Below are positions 8,720-18,637 of a stretch of 39,136 nucleotides of DNA, piece by piece. How positions within the stretch are numbered: the stretch's first letter is position 1; each line of letters opens with the position of its first letter. The DNA is from JBEIUO01 sp964549785 (GTDB lineage Bacteria > Planctomycetota > Phycisphaerae > Phycisphaerales > UBA1924), in the NCBI GenBank assembly GCA_964549785.1, contig CAZJXA010000007.1, positions 1-39,136 on the forward strand, written 5' to 3'. A program made the translations under genes and the position numbers. The notes below the pieces were generated by a model that saw only the letters and a list, made by a program, of their open reading frames with translations, was not told the DNA's origin and ran no database searches.

Positions 8720-9595
8720 TCACTCAGCCTCTTCCGCTTCCGCCTCTTCGGCCTTCTCCGACCGCCCAAAGATGGCGCTCCCCACCCGAACGATGTTGGC
8801 CCCTTCGGCGATCGCTACCTCAAAGTCATCCGACATCCCCATCGAGAGAATGTTGAACCGCGCCGGATCGGTTACCCCCGACCGCTTGATCTCCTCAAAG
8901 ATCTCCCGACACCGTTGGAACGCCCCGCGGGCATCTCCGGGTTTCTCACCGGGCGCGGCCATCGTCATCACCCCCCGCAGCCGGACATTGATCATGCTCT
9001 CCAACTGCTCGGCCATTGGGATCGCCGCGGGCACCGGGCAACCAAACTTGGATTCCTCGCCGGAACAATTAATCTGGAGCAGGACTTCAATCACATGGTC
9101 TCGTCTGAGCGAGAGTTGCTGCAGTTCCTCGGCGAGCCGCAGTGAATCCACCGAGTGGATCAGCCGGACGAAGTCGGCGACCTTGCGGGCCTTGTTCCGC
9201 TGCAGGTGCCCGATCATGTGCCACCGCACGCCCCCGCCCCCCGAACTCGAGCCGGCCACCGGCGGCAGTTTGATATCCGCACCGGCACCGAAGAGCGTCT
9301 GCTGATCCGGGTCGGTGAGTTTTCGGGCGCTCGGCAACAGCCGCTGACGCGACAGCAGCTCGTCAACCATGCTCGCCCGCTGAACCAGTTGCTGGGCGCG
9401 GTTCTCACCAAAGTCGCGATGGCCCAGTTGCAGGAGCGCGCGGATCTGATCGGGCTCCGCCGCCTTGGTCACGGCCACAAGAATCACGTCGGATGCCGAT
9501 CGACCGGCCCGCCGGGCCGCAGCCCCGACCCGATCACAGACCGATGCATAACGGGCTTCGAGACTTTCCGAAGCGGAAACTTCGGCTGCGGACAT
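8720..9595 (-). CDS. YggS/PLPBP-family pyridoxal-phosphate protein
   Basis: PLP-binding homeostasis protein (YggS/PROSC family), 291 residues. The PLP lysine is in VILVAVTKA near the N-terminus; the family blocks FGENRAQQLVQR, WHMIGHLQRNKARK, LIHSVDSLRLAEEL, VLLQINCSGEESKFGC, LRGVMTMAA, LSMGMSDDFEVAI and IVRVGSAIFG are all present. Between the GENR and WHMIGHLQ blocks it has an extra ~40-residue Ser/Gly-containing insertion, which makes it longer than the usual ~230 residues. The C-terminus is a short acidic Ala/Glu tail. The ATG at 9595 is ten bases after a GGAG; a GTG at 9604 lies too close to it. Family members buffer PLP and affect amino-acid metabolism; they have no known catalytic activity. 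Confidence 0.9.
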   Translation of the reverse strand: MSAAEVSASESLEARYASVCDRVGAAARRAGRSASDVILVAVTKAAEPDQIRALLQLGHRDFGENRAQQLVQRASMVDELLSRQRLLPSARKLTDPDQQTLFGAGADIKLPPVAGSSSGGGGVRWHMIGHLQRNKARKVADFVRLIHSVDSLRLAEELQQLSLRRDHVIEVLLQINCSGEESKFGCPVPAAIPMAEQLESMINVRLRGVMTMAAPGEKPGDARGAFQRCREIFEEIKRSGVTDPARFNILSMGMSDDFEVAIAEGANIVRVGSAIFGRSEKAEEAEAEEAE

Positions 9596-9774
9596 GGGCG
9601 ACACTCCAGACCGGGGCGAGCGCCCCCTTCAGATTCACGCTGTCAGTCGATTCCCTCCGACTGTTCGCCGACCGCGTGGTTATACAATACCTTACATTCG
9701 GGCCACGTCCAACTCCCGGCAACTCCTCTGTGGATAAGTTACCCCTTCGATCCGCCAATCTGAGGTATTCCCCT

Positions 9775-10260
9775 ATGAAGAACGCATCCCTCACGCCCCG
9801 CGCCCACCTCATCGAGGTGGGCAGCACCGCCCCGGATTTCACACTGGGTACCCAGGACAGGGCCGACTGGAAACTTTCCGAGCATCTCAAGCGCGGCGAC
9901 GTTGTCCTCTCTTTCGTTCCATTCGCCTTTACCGGTACCTGTTCCACCGAAATGAAGTGCATCAGCGACGACGTCGCTTCCTGGACCAAAAAAAGCGCCG
10001 CGGTCGTCGGCATCTCCTGCGACAGTGCCTTCGCGAATAAAGCCTGGGCCGAGAAGGAACATTACACCCACACCCTGCTTTCCGACACCTTCCGAGATGT
10101 CTGTAAGGCCTATGGCCTCTACTGGGCCGACCTCAACGTGGCCAACCGTGGCACGGTCGTGATCGGCGGCTCGGAATCGGGAATCGGAAGCGTAAAATTT
10201 GCGCAGTCGCGCCCGCCCTCCCAAGCCATGGACTGGAAAACACTCCTCGCCGCCCTCTGA
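9775..10260 (+). CDS. Peroxiredoxin (AhpE/BCP-like, thioredoxin fold)
   Basis: A 161-residue cytosolic thiol peroxidase reducing hydrogen peroxide or organic hydroperoxides. The thioredoxin-fold start VGSTAPDFTLGTQD is followed by VVLSFVPFAFTGTCSTEM, with the peroxidatic Cys at residue 56 in the T-x-x-C context and the preceding P-F-A-F-T-G typical of AhpE-like enzymes. A second Cys occurs six residues later and another in GISCDS; which one, if any, resolves the sulfenic acid is not clear. The conserved Arg late in the fold is replaced or shifted (ANRGTVVIGG). The ATG at 9775 follows a GAGGT. It is divergent from yggS across ~180 bases, in which TATACAAT at 9681-9688 could be a -10 element. 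Confidence 0.87.
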   Translation: MKNASLTPRAHLIEVGSTAPDFTLGTQDRADWKLSEHLKRGDVVLSFVPFAFTGTCSTEMKCISDDVASWTKKSAAVVGISCDSAFANKAWAEKEHYTHTLLSDTFRDVCKAYGLYWADLNVANRGTVVIGGSESGIGSVKFAQSRPPSQAMDWKTLLAAL

Positions 10261-10296
10261 CCGCCGCTTTAACCTGAACCCTCGCGCAGGAGCCCC

Positions 10297-11990
<1,694 letters not shown>

Positions 11991-12018
11991 GCGACCATCG
12001 GACGGTCTCTCGACGCGC

Positions 12019-12915
12019 TTACTTGCTGATATCCGGCTGGCGCGTGGGCGGGCGGCGATTATCGGGGTCCGCGTTCGTCGGGCCGGTCCGCGTGATGTCG
12101 GCCGCATCGGCGGGAAGGTAGTCGGTGTTGCCGCGGGCCTTGGCAAGGAAGATCTCGACACGCCGGTTCTGAGGCGTGTTGCCCGAGCCGGAGTTCTGGA
12201 CGGTCGGGTGATGTTCACCCCAGCCCGCGGCCATCAGCCGGCCCGGCTGAACGCCCATATTCGCGAGTTCATTGATCACGGCGATCGAGCGGTGAACCGA
12301 AAGGTGCCGGTTAGTGGCGTGCCGCTTGGCGGTGCCGCTGCTGATCCGCTGGCTGTCGGTGTGCCCCTCGATGACTACTTCGTAGGCGGTCGCCGACGAG
12401 GAGTTCAGGATCTGAGCCAAGGCCCGCAACGCTGCCGCCGCCTCGGATTTCACCACATCCGATCCCGAATCGAACGTCAGGTCCGAGGCGAACCGCAGCA
12501 TGCCCCGCGCCGAGTCGTACCGGATGAGGTCCGGGTACTGATCCGCAAGCGCCTTCAGCGCGGCGTCCGTATCCGCATCCACCGGCCCGAACGAAAGACC
12601 CGCGAGCCGGCCTTCCAGGTTCTTGTAGTCCGCCAAGGCTTGGTCGCGCTGACGGGTCAGTTCGGCGAGCTGTTTTTCGAGCGACGACATCGCGCCCTCG
12701 CCGGAGCCGAGGCGTGAACGGAGCAGATCAAGGGAGTTCTTGAACTCGTCACGCTCCCGCGTCAGTTCGGCGTTGCGGTTCTTGAGCGCGGCATTTGTTT
12801 CGTACAGGTTGTCGTATTCACCTTGGCCCACGCAACCGGTGAGCCCGGTGGCGCAGAGGAGAAAACCCAAACCCATCGCCCGACCCAACGCTCCGACCCG
12901 AGTGCGAGATGCCAT
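12019..12915 (-). CDS. OmpA-domain lipoprotein with coiled coil
   Basis: An outer-membrane lipoprotein of 298 residues. The signal peptide ends with the lipobox TGLTGC. Residues ~35-100 form a coiled coil (LYETNAALKNRNAELTRERDEF and following, with heptad spacing). The C-terminal domain from about residue 120 is OmpA-like: MLRFASDLTFDSGSDVVKSE, then VVIEGHTDSQRI and LMAAGWGEHHPTVQN...NRRVEIFL, carrying the Asp and Arg that bind diaminopimelate of peptidoglycan. It therefore tethers outer membrane to cell wall, as Pal or MotB-like proteins do. The C-terminal ~30 residues are polar and unstructured. The ATG at 12915 is chosen because AAGGAG lies nine bases upstream. Downstream of the coiled-coil protein gene on the same strand but separated by a terminator. 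Confidence 0.88.
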   Translation of the reverse strand: MASRTRVGALGRAMGLGFLLCATGLTGCVGQGEYDNLYETNAALKNRNAELTRERDEFKNSLDLLRSRLGSGEGAMSSLEKQLAELTRQRDQALADYKNLEGRLAGLSFGPVDADTDAALKALADQYPDLIRYDSARGMLRFASDLTFDSGSDVVKSEAAAALRALAQILNSSSATAYEVVIEGHTDSQRISSGTAKRHATNRHLSVHRSIAVINELANMGVQPGRLMAAGWGEHHPTVQNSGSGNTPQNRRVEIFLAKARGNTDYLPADAADITRTGPTNADPDNRRPPTRQPDISK

Positions 12916-13127
12916 AGGAAAACGCTCCTTCAACCACTATCCGACGACCCTTGAAATTAGCCCGCATCCGCCGATGGGGTGAAAGCCCGCCGGTCGGAAG
13001 GTATTCCGGCCGATGGCGAGGACGCCGATCACGAGGACGCCGATCGTGAGGATGGTAGTCCGATGGCCCTTGGAAGCCCGCCGAGCGCGGCGACTCCAAT
13101 TATCGGCATCCCCCGGCCCGCCGATCG

Positions 13128-13157
13128 AAAAAAGGGCGACCCCTTTGGGCCGCCCTT
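13128..13157 (-). terminator. Intrinsic terminator after the coiled-coil protein gene
   Basis: On the minus strand AAGGGCG pairs with CGCCCTT, with a smaller CCC/GGG pairing in the loop, and is followed by a T-run (TTTTTT at 13133-13128). It lies 22 bases after the stop of the gene ending at 13179 and separates it from the OmpA-like gene. Confidence 0.85.
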
Positions 13158-13178
13158 CATGAATGTTGTCGAATTATC

Positions 13179-14150
13179 TCAGCGTGCGGCCATCGGGCCC
13201 GCTTCCGCTTCGGGCGTCACCACCGGGGTGGGCGCCGAAAGGTCGTACGGCGTGATCTCAATGATCTTCGGCCGCGCCTTCGGAGCGAAATTGCTCGGAG
13301 AGATAGGTGAGGTCGGCGTGAACGCCCGTGTCGCATCGATCTCAAACTTCGCACGATCCTCGTAGTTGAGCGTGCTGGTGGCCGTCCCCAAGGCTTCCAA
13401 CTTGGCCTCCTGCTTGGCCCGGATGTCGGCAAACTTGCCCGCCAACTGGTCGAGGCTGTGGGCCCCGTAGCGGGATTGTTCATCGATCGTCCGCTGACGC
13501 TTCGCCATCACCTCGATCAGCCGCTCGTTGCGAGCAATCGAATCAACCTGACGGTCCATGCTCCATATCTGGGCCTGATACTCCGTGTGCTCGGTCTCCA
13601 ACTGCGAGAGCAACTCCGTCAGCCGGGTTTCCTGCTGCGAGAGGTACCCCAAGTCGCGCTCAATATCCGTCGCCCGCCCGTTGTACGCGGTATGCACCTG
13701 CTGGATGCGGTTGGCCTTGCCGTACGCATCCTTGAGGTCCACCGGCTCGCCGCTGAAAACCACCCGAACGATCGAGTCCGGCCCGTGGACCGCCTGGCTG
13801 GCCTCCGCCTTTGCGATCATCCCCTGCATCTGGTTGAGGTCATCACCCGCCAGCGAAACCACGCGGTGGCTGACTTCCAGTTCACGCTTCAGGTCGGCGG
13901 TCTGCTGCTGGAGTTCCGACAGGTCGCCGCGAACCTCGGCGATCCGCTCCGGATACTCGGCCTCCAAGGCCCGCATCTGGGCACGCAGGGCGATGGGGTC
14001 ATCAATGGCCAGATCGATGGCGTTGTTGATCGTGCCGCGGCACTGATCGACCAACGCCCCGGCCCGATCGGGACCGGCGATGACGACGCCCGCACCGCCC
14101 ACCAAACCCGCAATCACGGCATACCGAACGACGTTTTTCATAATCTCCAT
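13179..14150 (-). CDS. Exported coiled-coil protein of unknown function
   Basis: A 323-residue protein. After the start at 14150 (AAGGTG eight bases before; an in-frame ATG at 14141 is also possible) comes a signal peptide or membrane anchor, VVRYAVIAGLVGGAGVVIAG. Residues ~50-100 and ~150-260 are long helices with coiled-coil spacing (LSELQQQTADLKRELEVSH; LGYLSQQETRLTELLSQLE; DQLAGKFADIRAKQEAKLE). Between them lies a segment with IVRVVFSGEPVDLKDAYGK. The C-terminus is Pro/Ala-rich. No enzymatic motif is visible. The layout recalls periplasmic helical scaffold proteins; it is divergent from the Ser/Thr kinase gene. Function unknown. Confidence 0.75.
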   Translation of the reverse strand: MEIMKNVVRYAVIAGLVGGAGVVIAGPDRAGALVDQCRGTINNAIDLAIDDPIALRAQMRALEAEYPERIAEVRGDLSELQQQTADLKRELEVSHRVVSLAGDDLNQMQGMIAKAEASQAVHGPDSIVRVVFSGEPVDLKDAYGKANRIQQVHTAYNGRATDIERDLGYLSQQETRLTELLSQLETEHTEYQAQIWSMDRQVDSIARNERLIEVMAKRQRTIDEQSRYGAHSLDQLAGKFADIRAKQEAKLEALGTATSTLNYEDRAKFEIDATRAFTPTSPISPSNFAPKARPKIIEITPYDLSAPTPVVTPEAEAGPMAAR

Positions 14151-14411
14151 GACTTCGCACCTTTCCCGCAAATTGCCCCATCGGCGGAAATGCCGTCTTT
14201 GGCGGGGCCAGGCCTCCTTGGAGCCGCCGCGGCATCCGGCCGGACGGGCGAGGGGCATTGATTTCAGTGCGTTATTGGGAAGGGGGAAAGGCGGATTTCA
14301 CCGGTCGGCCACCAAATTTTCCACCGAATCCCGGTACGTTTCGAGGCGGGGTGCCGGTTCCCGGACGCTCTGGACACCTCGCCCAACGAGAGGGCCCGAT
14401 CGCCGCGCCGC

Positions 14412-14427
14412 AGGTGCCACGGCACCT
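14412..14427. repeat. Inverted repeat AGGTGCC-AC-GGCACCT
   Basis: A perfect dyad with 7-bp arms and a 2-base centre, about 130 bases before the kinase start. Its tight spacing suits an operator for a dimeric regulator better than an RNA hairpin. No regulator is identified. Confidence 0.4.
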
Positions 14428-14450
14428 CCGGGTGATGCCTTTTCGACTCC

Positions 14451-14478
14451 CGATGCCCGATGCCCAATGCCCGATGCC
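14451..14478. repeat. Four tandem heptamers CGATGCC
   Basis: CGATGCC, CGATGCC, CAATGCC, CGATGCC in direct tandem (one mismatch in the third). The array ends about 77 bases before the kinase start. It may be a slippage-prone microsatellite or binding-site array. Confidence 0.6.
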
Positions 14479-14555
14479 TTCTCCCCGCACCCGCCGCAGT
14501 GTCCAGCGCATAAAGACTCTGGAACAATCGCCTTAGCCCGCGACTGGGCGGTGTA

Positions 14556-16016
14556 ATGTTCCCCGCCATGGAGTCCGACCAGACGGTCATCCTCAAACGG
14601 ACCACGGCCGACGTCAAGTCGGGGGAGGCCATGTGCGGCCCCGCGCAACCCGTCGAGATCCCCCGACAATTGGGCTCGGTTCGTCTTCTTCGGCAGATCG
14701 GCCAAGGCGGCATGGGCGTCGTCTGGCTCGGCCGTCACGAACTGCTGAACCGCGAGGTTGCCGTCAAGTTTCTGCTCAACCTGGTGGCGGATGAGGACGA
14801 CCCCGGGTTCGCTGCCCTCCTGGAAGGTGCCCGGGCCGCCGCCGCGCTGCGCCACGAGGGTCTGAACGCCGTCCTCCACGCCGACGTGGTCGATCGCGTG
14901 CCGTTCCTGGTGATGGAGTACGTCGAAGGACCGACGGTTTCACAGGTCTTGCAGCGCTTCGGGAAACTCTCTCCGTGCGTGGTGCGGCTGTTGTTGGAGG
15001 CGACCTGCGCGGCAGTGGGCGAATTGCACGATCAGAACGTGATCCACCGCGACATCAAGCCTTCCAACATCCTGCTGTCACAGGACGGCAAGCCCGTCCT
15101 CACCGACTTTGGTCTGGCCTGCTGGCGCAGTTCCACGAGCCTCGGAACCACCGTGAAGGGCGTGGCCGGGACGCCCGCCTACATGGCCCCCGAGATGTTC
15201 GAAAAGACCGTCTCGCCCCGGAGCGATGTTTACGCGATCGGGGCGATGGCCTTCGAGATGTTGATCGGCGAAGTCCCGTTCGAGGGATCTCTGGAGGCGA
15301 TCGAGAAAGCTCACCGCGAACAGGCCCTTCCCCCCGAGGCCCTGGCCTCGCTCAACTCGGAACTTGCGCAGCTGATCGAGCGGTCGATGCACAAGAACCC
15401 GATGTTCCGCTACAAGAGTGCCCGGCACATGCTGCGGGCCGTCGAAGAAGTCTTCGCCGGAATGGATCAGGCCCATGTCGGTTCATCCAGGGGCAAGCCG
15501 GAACTCGCCTCGATCATCAGCCGCGCGTTCAAGGGGTGTGACGACGGATCGCTCGCCGGCTCCGCCGCTGACATGCGGGGAACCTACTACGACCGCCTCG
15601 GGACGCTGGTGAACTCCCGCAAAAAGCCGACCACGAACCCCGGCGCCTCCGACGACGAACTCCTGCAACGAATCTCCCAGGACACGCCGTGCGTCCGCTG
15701 CGGGAGCAATCTGAAAGGCGAACCCGTCACCGGCCGCTGCCCGAATTGTTTGCTCCTGGTGAAACTTACCCTGAATCCGGAGGCCGGCGCGGCTTCCGGC
15801 GGCACCTGGAAACGTACCCAAAGCCGGCCTGAAGCAGCGTGCGAACCGGAGACGGCGACCGCCCCAGCGGCCGGAGTGGAACCGTCGGTGCATGCTCTCC
15901 AATCCCGCCTTGTCCCAACTCAACCTCCCGCCCCGGCTCCCTTGGCCGGGGGACCCAAAGCGGAAAGTTGGAAGGGGTCGATCAAACGATTGTGGAACGA
16001 CCTGCTGGGGCGGTAA
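14556..16016 (+). CDS. Hanks-type Ser/Thr protein kinase with C-terminal zinc ribbon
   Basis: A 486-residue cytosolic eukaryotic-like kinase. The glycine loop is GQGGMGVV (49-56), the ATP lysine K71 in VAVKFLL, the catalytic loop HRDIKPSN (164-171), the magnesium motif DFG (184-186), and the activation segment ends GTPAYMAPE. All catalytic residues are present, so it should be active. After the kinase domain (to ~300) comes a linker, then a zinc ribbon at about 378-397 (CVRC and CPNC) and a Pro/Ala-rich tail ending KRLWNDLLGR. No transmembrane helix is present, unlike many bacterial kinases with extracellular sensor domains. The start may be the ATG at 14556 or at 14568. Substrates are unknown. 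Confidence 0.92.
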   Translation: MFPAMESDQTVILKRTTADVKSGEAMCGPAQPVEIPRQLGSVRLLRQIGQGGMGVVWLGRHELLNREVAVKFLLNLVADEDDPGFAALLEGARAAAALRHEGLNAVLHADVVDRVPFLVMEYVEGPTVSQVLQRFGKLSPCVVRLLLEATCAAVGELHDQNVIHRDIKPSNILLSQDGKPVLTDFGLACWRSSTSLGTTVKGVAGTPAYMAPEMFEKTVSPRSDVYAIGAMAFEMLIGEVPFEGSLEAIEKAHREQALPPEALASLNSELAQLIERSMHKNPMFRYKSARHMLRAVEEVFAGMDQAHVGSSRGKPELASIISRAFKGCDDGSLAGSAADMRGTYYDRLGTLVNSRKKPTTNPGASDDELLQRISQDTPCVRCGSNLKGEPVTGRCPNCLLLVKLTLNPEAGAASGGTWKRTQSRPEAACEPETATAPAAGVEPSVHALQSRLVPTQPPAPAPLAGGPKAESWKGSIKRLWNDLLGR

Positions 16017-16070
16017 GTAAGGAAGGGAAATGGAATTGACGGAATTCCCTACACTTTACTGTACTTTGGG

Positions 16071-16541
16071 ATGTGGGGAGCTTGGCACCTTGGAATGATG
16101 GATGGGTACTACGAAGGGTCGCCGTCAAGTCGCGTTTTCACGACGCCGCACAGGCGCGATTCGTTGGACGTGCTCTGGACTTCGTTCCACCTGCCTTGCG
16201 CATTTATCGCGGACCCGTTGCACTGGGCTTCGGAAACGCGAGTGGTCGGGGTGTCGCAACTGCGGGGCACGCGTCCAGACGAGGTGCTGTTTCCTTCGCA
16301 AAAAGCGATGTTGCTCAACTACGATCTCCTGATGTTGAACGCAGATATCGAGCAGGTTTTTCGAGGGACGCGCGCGCAAGGCGCGTTCGCAGACGGTCAT
16401 GCCGCCATCCGGCAGACGCGCGGCTCGGGCGTAGGCCCGGAGATGGGCGATGGAGGGCCGCCGGGCTCGTACGACCACTACGCCGGGTTTCCCCCTTGGC
16501 AGCACACGCATCAGGGTGTCCGCGGACGCGACGTTCCCTGA
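16071..16541 (+). pseudogene. C-terminal part of a prepilin-like protein, N-terminus missing
   Basis: An open frame of 156 codons from an ATG at 16071. Its content looks like the C-terminal half of a planctomycete type II secretion/prepilin-like protein: it includes NADIEQVFRGTRAQ, the FADGHA motif that closes such proteins, and an end YAGFPPWQHTHQGVRGRDV typical of their last residues. The N-terminal GFTLIE-type cleavage/methylation segment and pilin helix are absent. The frame is open upstream back to the kinase stop at 16014-16016 without pilin-like sequence. It is thus probably a remnant produced by loss or replacement of the 5' part. The base composition is slightly lower in GC than the neighbours near 16020-16150. 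Confidence 0.5.
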
Positions 16542-16644
16542 CCCCGCGGAGTGGAAGGCGTCCGCGAAGAGATTCTGGAATTCCTTTTCAGGGTGCCGGA
16601 TGTTTCGCGGTCGGACACGATCGCAACCCTGATATGACCCACAG

Positions 16645-17850
16645 GTGGATTCCGGGCGGCACCATGCGAACCCTTTGGGTCTGGACATCCTGAATCCCAA
16701 CACCCCTGATCTTGGCCATGAAGCGCCACCGCCGCTGGCTCCGCGCACTCCGGAGTCGGAAGCGACGAGCCCGGAGGGGCTAGCGCCGAATGGGGACAAT
16801 GAACCCACGGAGCCCAAGAACGAGTTCCCCGCGACGCCGACCCCGCTGATCCCCGGTATGCCCGTTCCGGCCGGCCAACTCGTGCCGCGGATGATGCCCG
16901 CTCCCAAGCCGCCGCTCTTGCGGCCCCGCAAGGTGCGGGGCGGTGTGCGGCTGGGGCGGGAAGTAACCGAACTCAGCGGCTGGGCAGCCCAGCGTTGGCT
17001 CCGGATTGTCGAAGCTGCGGCGTCCGGCGAAATCCTGAAAGAATCCCTGACCGCCTACGCCGAAGCCGGTCAAACTCGTCGAATCGCCTACCTGCCGGGT
17101 CGGATCGAAGCGGCGGTCCAAGGCCGTGCCGACCGGGCATATACCACGATGCTCCGCGTCGTCCCGTTCTCGCCCGAGCATTGGGATCGCGTCGTCGAAG
17201 GCCTTTCGGAAGGTGCGGTCTACGCCGCGAAATTGCTGGCGGGCGAGATGCCCAGCAACATCGAAGACGTCTTCGCGCCGCTGGGCCTTCGCCTGTTTCC
17301 GATGGATGCTTCCGATGTCAGCGTCAGTTGCTCGTGTGTGGATTTCCGAGACAAGGAAGCGGCCAACGCGAAGGCCGAAGGCGAACCCAAGCCCGAGTTT
17401 TGGTGCAAGCACATCGTGTGTGTGGCGTATCTCTTCGCCGAACGCCTGAGTGTCGAGCCCTTCCTGATGTTCGCGCTGCGGGGCGTCGAAGGCCAGGACA
17501 TGCTCGATCGGCTGCGCCAGCGCCGGGCCGTGACGGGGGCTGCGCTGGGCGCCACGCCGGTGTACAAGCAGCGTGTGCCGGGCGTTTCCGACCGCGAACC
17601 CAAACCCTTCGAGGCGGATTTGGACCACTTCTGGCACGCCGGCGTCGACCTCACGCAGATCGACATGCCCATCGAGCCGCCCGCCGTCAGCCACCCGCTC
17701 CTGCGTCGCTTGGGGCCCAGCCCCTTCCTCGCCGCCGCGTTCCCGCTCGTCGGATTGCTCGCCAGCTGCTACGAAGCCATCAGCGAAGACGCCCTCCGAG
17801 GCGAGCCGACGAGCGAGGTGCCGGATGAAGATGCGCCCCCCGGCGATTGA
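16645..17850 (+). CDS. SWIM zinc-finger protein
   Basis: A 401-residue protein carrying a SWIM zinc finger with ligands C229, C231, C254 and H256 (CSC and WCKH, spacing CxC-x22-CxH). Residues ~20-95 are a Pro/Glu-rich low-complexity stretch; a folded region around GREVTELSGWAAQRWLRIVE precedes the finger, including the G-R-x-YxxxG-like ARRIAYLPGRIEA segment found in bacterial SWIM proteins. After the finger there is a helical domain (YLFAERLSVEPFLMFALRG). In many bacteria such proteins are encoded beside an SNF2-family helicase, but none is present here. The GTG at 16645 is the first start in frame; the true start may be further in, given the low-complexity beginning. Confidence 0.82.
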   Translation: MDSGRHHANPLGLDILNPNTPDLGHEAPPPLAPRTPESEATSPEGLAPNGDNEPTEPKNEFPATPTPLIPGMPVPAGQLVPRMMPAPKPPLLRPRKVRGGVRLGREVTELSGWAAQRWLRIVEAAASGEILKESLTAYAEAGQTRRIAYLPGRIEAAVQGRADRAYTTMLRVVPFSPEHWDRVVEGLSEGAVYAAKLLAGEMPSNIEDVFAPLGLRLFPMDASDVSVSCSCVDFRDKEAANAKAEGEPKPEFWCKHIVCVAYLFAERLSVEPFLMFALRGVEGQDMLDRLRQRRAVTGAALGATPVYKQRVPGVSDREPKPFEADLDHFWHAGVDLTQIDMPIEPPAVSHPLLRRLGPSPFLAAAFPLVGLLASCYEAISEDALRGEPTSEVPDEDAPPGD

Positions 17851-17858
17851 CGCCGGGG
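17838..17858. terminator. GC hairpin with the SWIM gene stop codon in its loop
   Basis: CCCCGGCG pairs with CGCCGGGG around the loop ATTGA, which contains the TGA stop (17848-17850). The next gene (flgH) converges from the other side. No T-run follows, so it is a candidate weak terminator or 3'-end stabiliser, built like the hairpin at 5672-5691. Confidence 0.5.
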
Positions 17859-17907
17859 CGATTCTTCAAATGACTTCGCGTGACTTCCTCGTCACGTCCC
17901 TCATCGG

Positions 17908-18612
17908 CTAGAAATTGAAGACCGACTCGAACACGCGGGTCAGCAGTCCTTTGGTGGCGGCGGCCTTGATCTCGCCCTCGTTCTTTACGATCAGCGTCAT
18001 GTCCGCGAGTTGAGACGAGAGGACGGTGTTGCTGTCGGTGACGTCTTCCCGCCGGCACTCGCCCGCGAGCACCAACGACTGGACCTCCTCGTCCTTGGCG
18101 ATGGTGCGTTTGGCCTCCAGCACCAAAACACCGTTGGGTTTGACGTCGATGATCGTTGCGGTGATGCGGTCGGTGAAGCGGTCGGAACGCTCGTACTTTC
18201 CGTCGCCCTTGAACTTGGGATTGGCCGAGAGGTCAACGCCCGTGAGGGGTGAGCCTTCGTCGGTTTCCGCGATCAGTTCGAGCAACTGGCTGACGCTCGG
18301 CAACTGCTTCAGGCCCGCCTTAATCTTGACGTCCTTCTTGGTGTCCAACTTTGAGGTGGCGGTCTGCTTGCTCAGTTCGGAGATGATGATCGTGACCTTG
18401 TCATGAAGCGCGTAGGTTCGCGGCTTGGGCGATTCAACCAGTGTGAGGCTGTAGCCGCGCAACGCGGCCTTCGGGTCGGGCTCGCCGGCCGCATTCACCA
18501 CGGGCTCCGGCGGTCGGCGCAGCAAACTCTGCGCTCCCGCAGTGGCCGCCCACGCCGCGCCCGCAACCGCGACGGCCACTGCCCCGCCCATCCGTGTTCT
18601 CGTGGATCTCAT
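17908..18612 (-). CDS. flgH: Flagellar L-ring protein FlgH, without lipobox
   Basis: L-ring subunit of the flagellar basal body in the outer membrane, 234 residues. FlgH blocks are present: VTIIISELSKQTATSKLDTKKD, then GDGKYERSDRFTDRITATIIDV, PNGVLVLEAKRTI and the end DSNTVLSSQLADMTLIVKNEGEI...GLLTRVFESVFNF. The N-terminus MRSTRTRMGGAVAVAVAGAAWAA is a signal peptide ending TAGAQ, with no lipobox Cys; enterobacterial FlgH is a lipoprotein. GGAGAAGAC precedes the ATG. It is the last gene of the run flgF-flgG-flgA-flgH, 25 bases after flgA. flgI, which usually follows, is absent here. Confidence 0.9.
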   Translation of the reverse strand: MRSTRTRMGGAVAVAVAGAAWAATAGAQSLLRRPPEPVVNAAGEPDPKAALRGYSLTLVESPKPRTYALHDKVTIIISELSKQTATSKLDTKKDVKIKAGLKQLPSVSQLLELIAETDEGSPLTGVDLSANPKFKGDGKYERSDRFTDRITATIIDVKPNGVLVLEAKRTIAKDEEVQSLVLAGECRREDVTDSNTVLSSQLADMTLIVKNEGEIKAAATKGLLTRVFESVFNF

Positions 18613-18637
18613 GTCTTCTCCTCCCGGAAATCTCCGC

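Larger units (their letters stand above)
14151..14555. other. Divergent intergenic region (405 bases) with short repeats
   Basis: This stretch separates the coiled-coil protein gene (minus) from the kinase gene (plus) and must hold both promoters. I see no credible ORF. It contains a 16-base inverted repeat at 14412-14427 and four tandem heptamers at 14451-14478, described separately. Confidence 0.6.

Noticed and set aside
13017..13045. Two direct copies of a 14-base unit CGAGGACGCCGATC
   Set aside because: Only two copies, one base apart, between a terminator and a gene start; no dyad or array structure, so not called as CRISPR or operator.
14451..14478. Possible CRISPR-like array
   Set aside because: Units are 7 bases with no spacers, so it is a simple tandem repeat.
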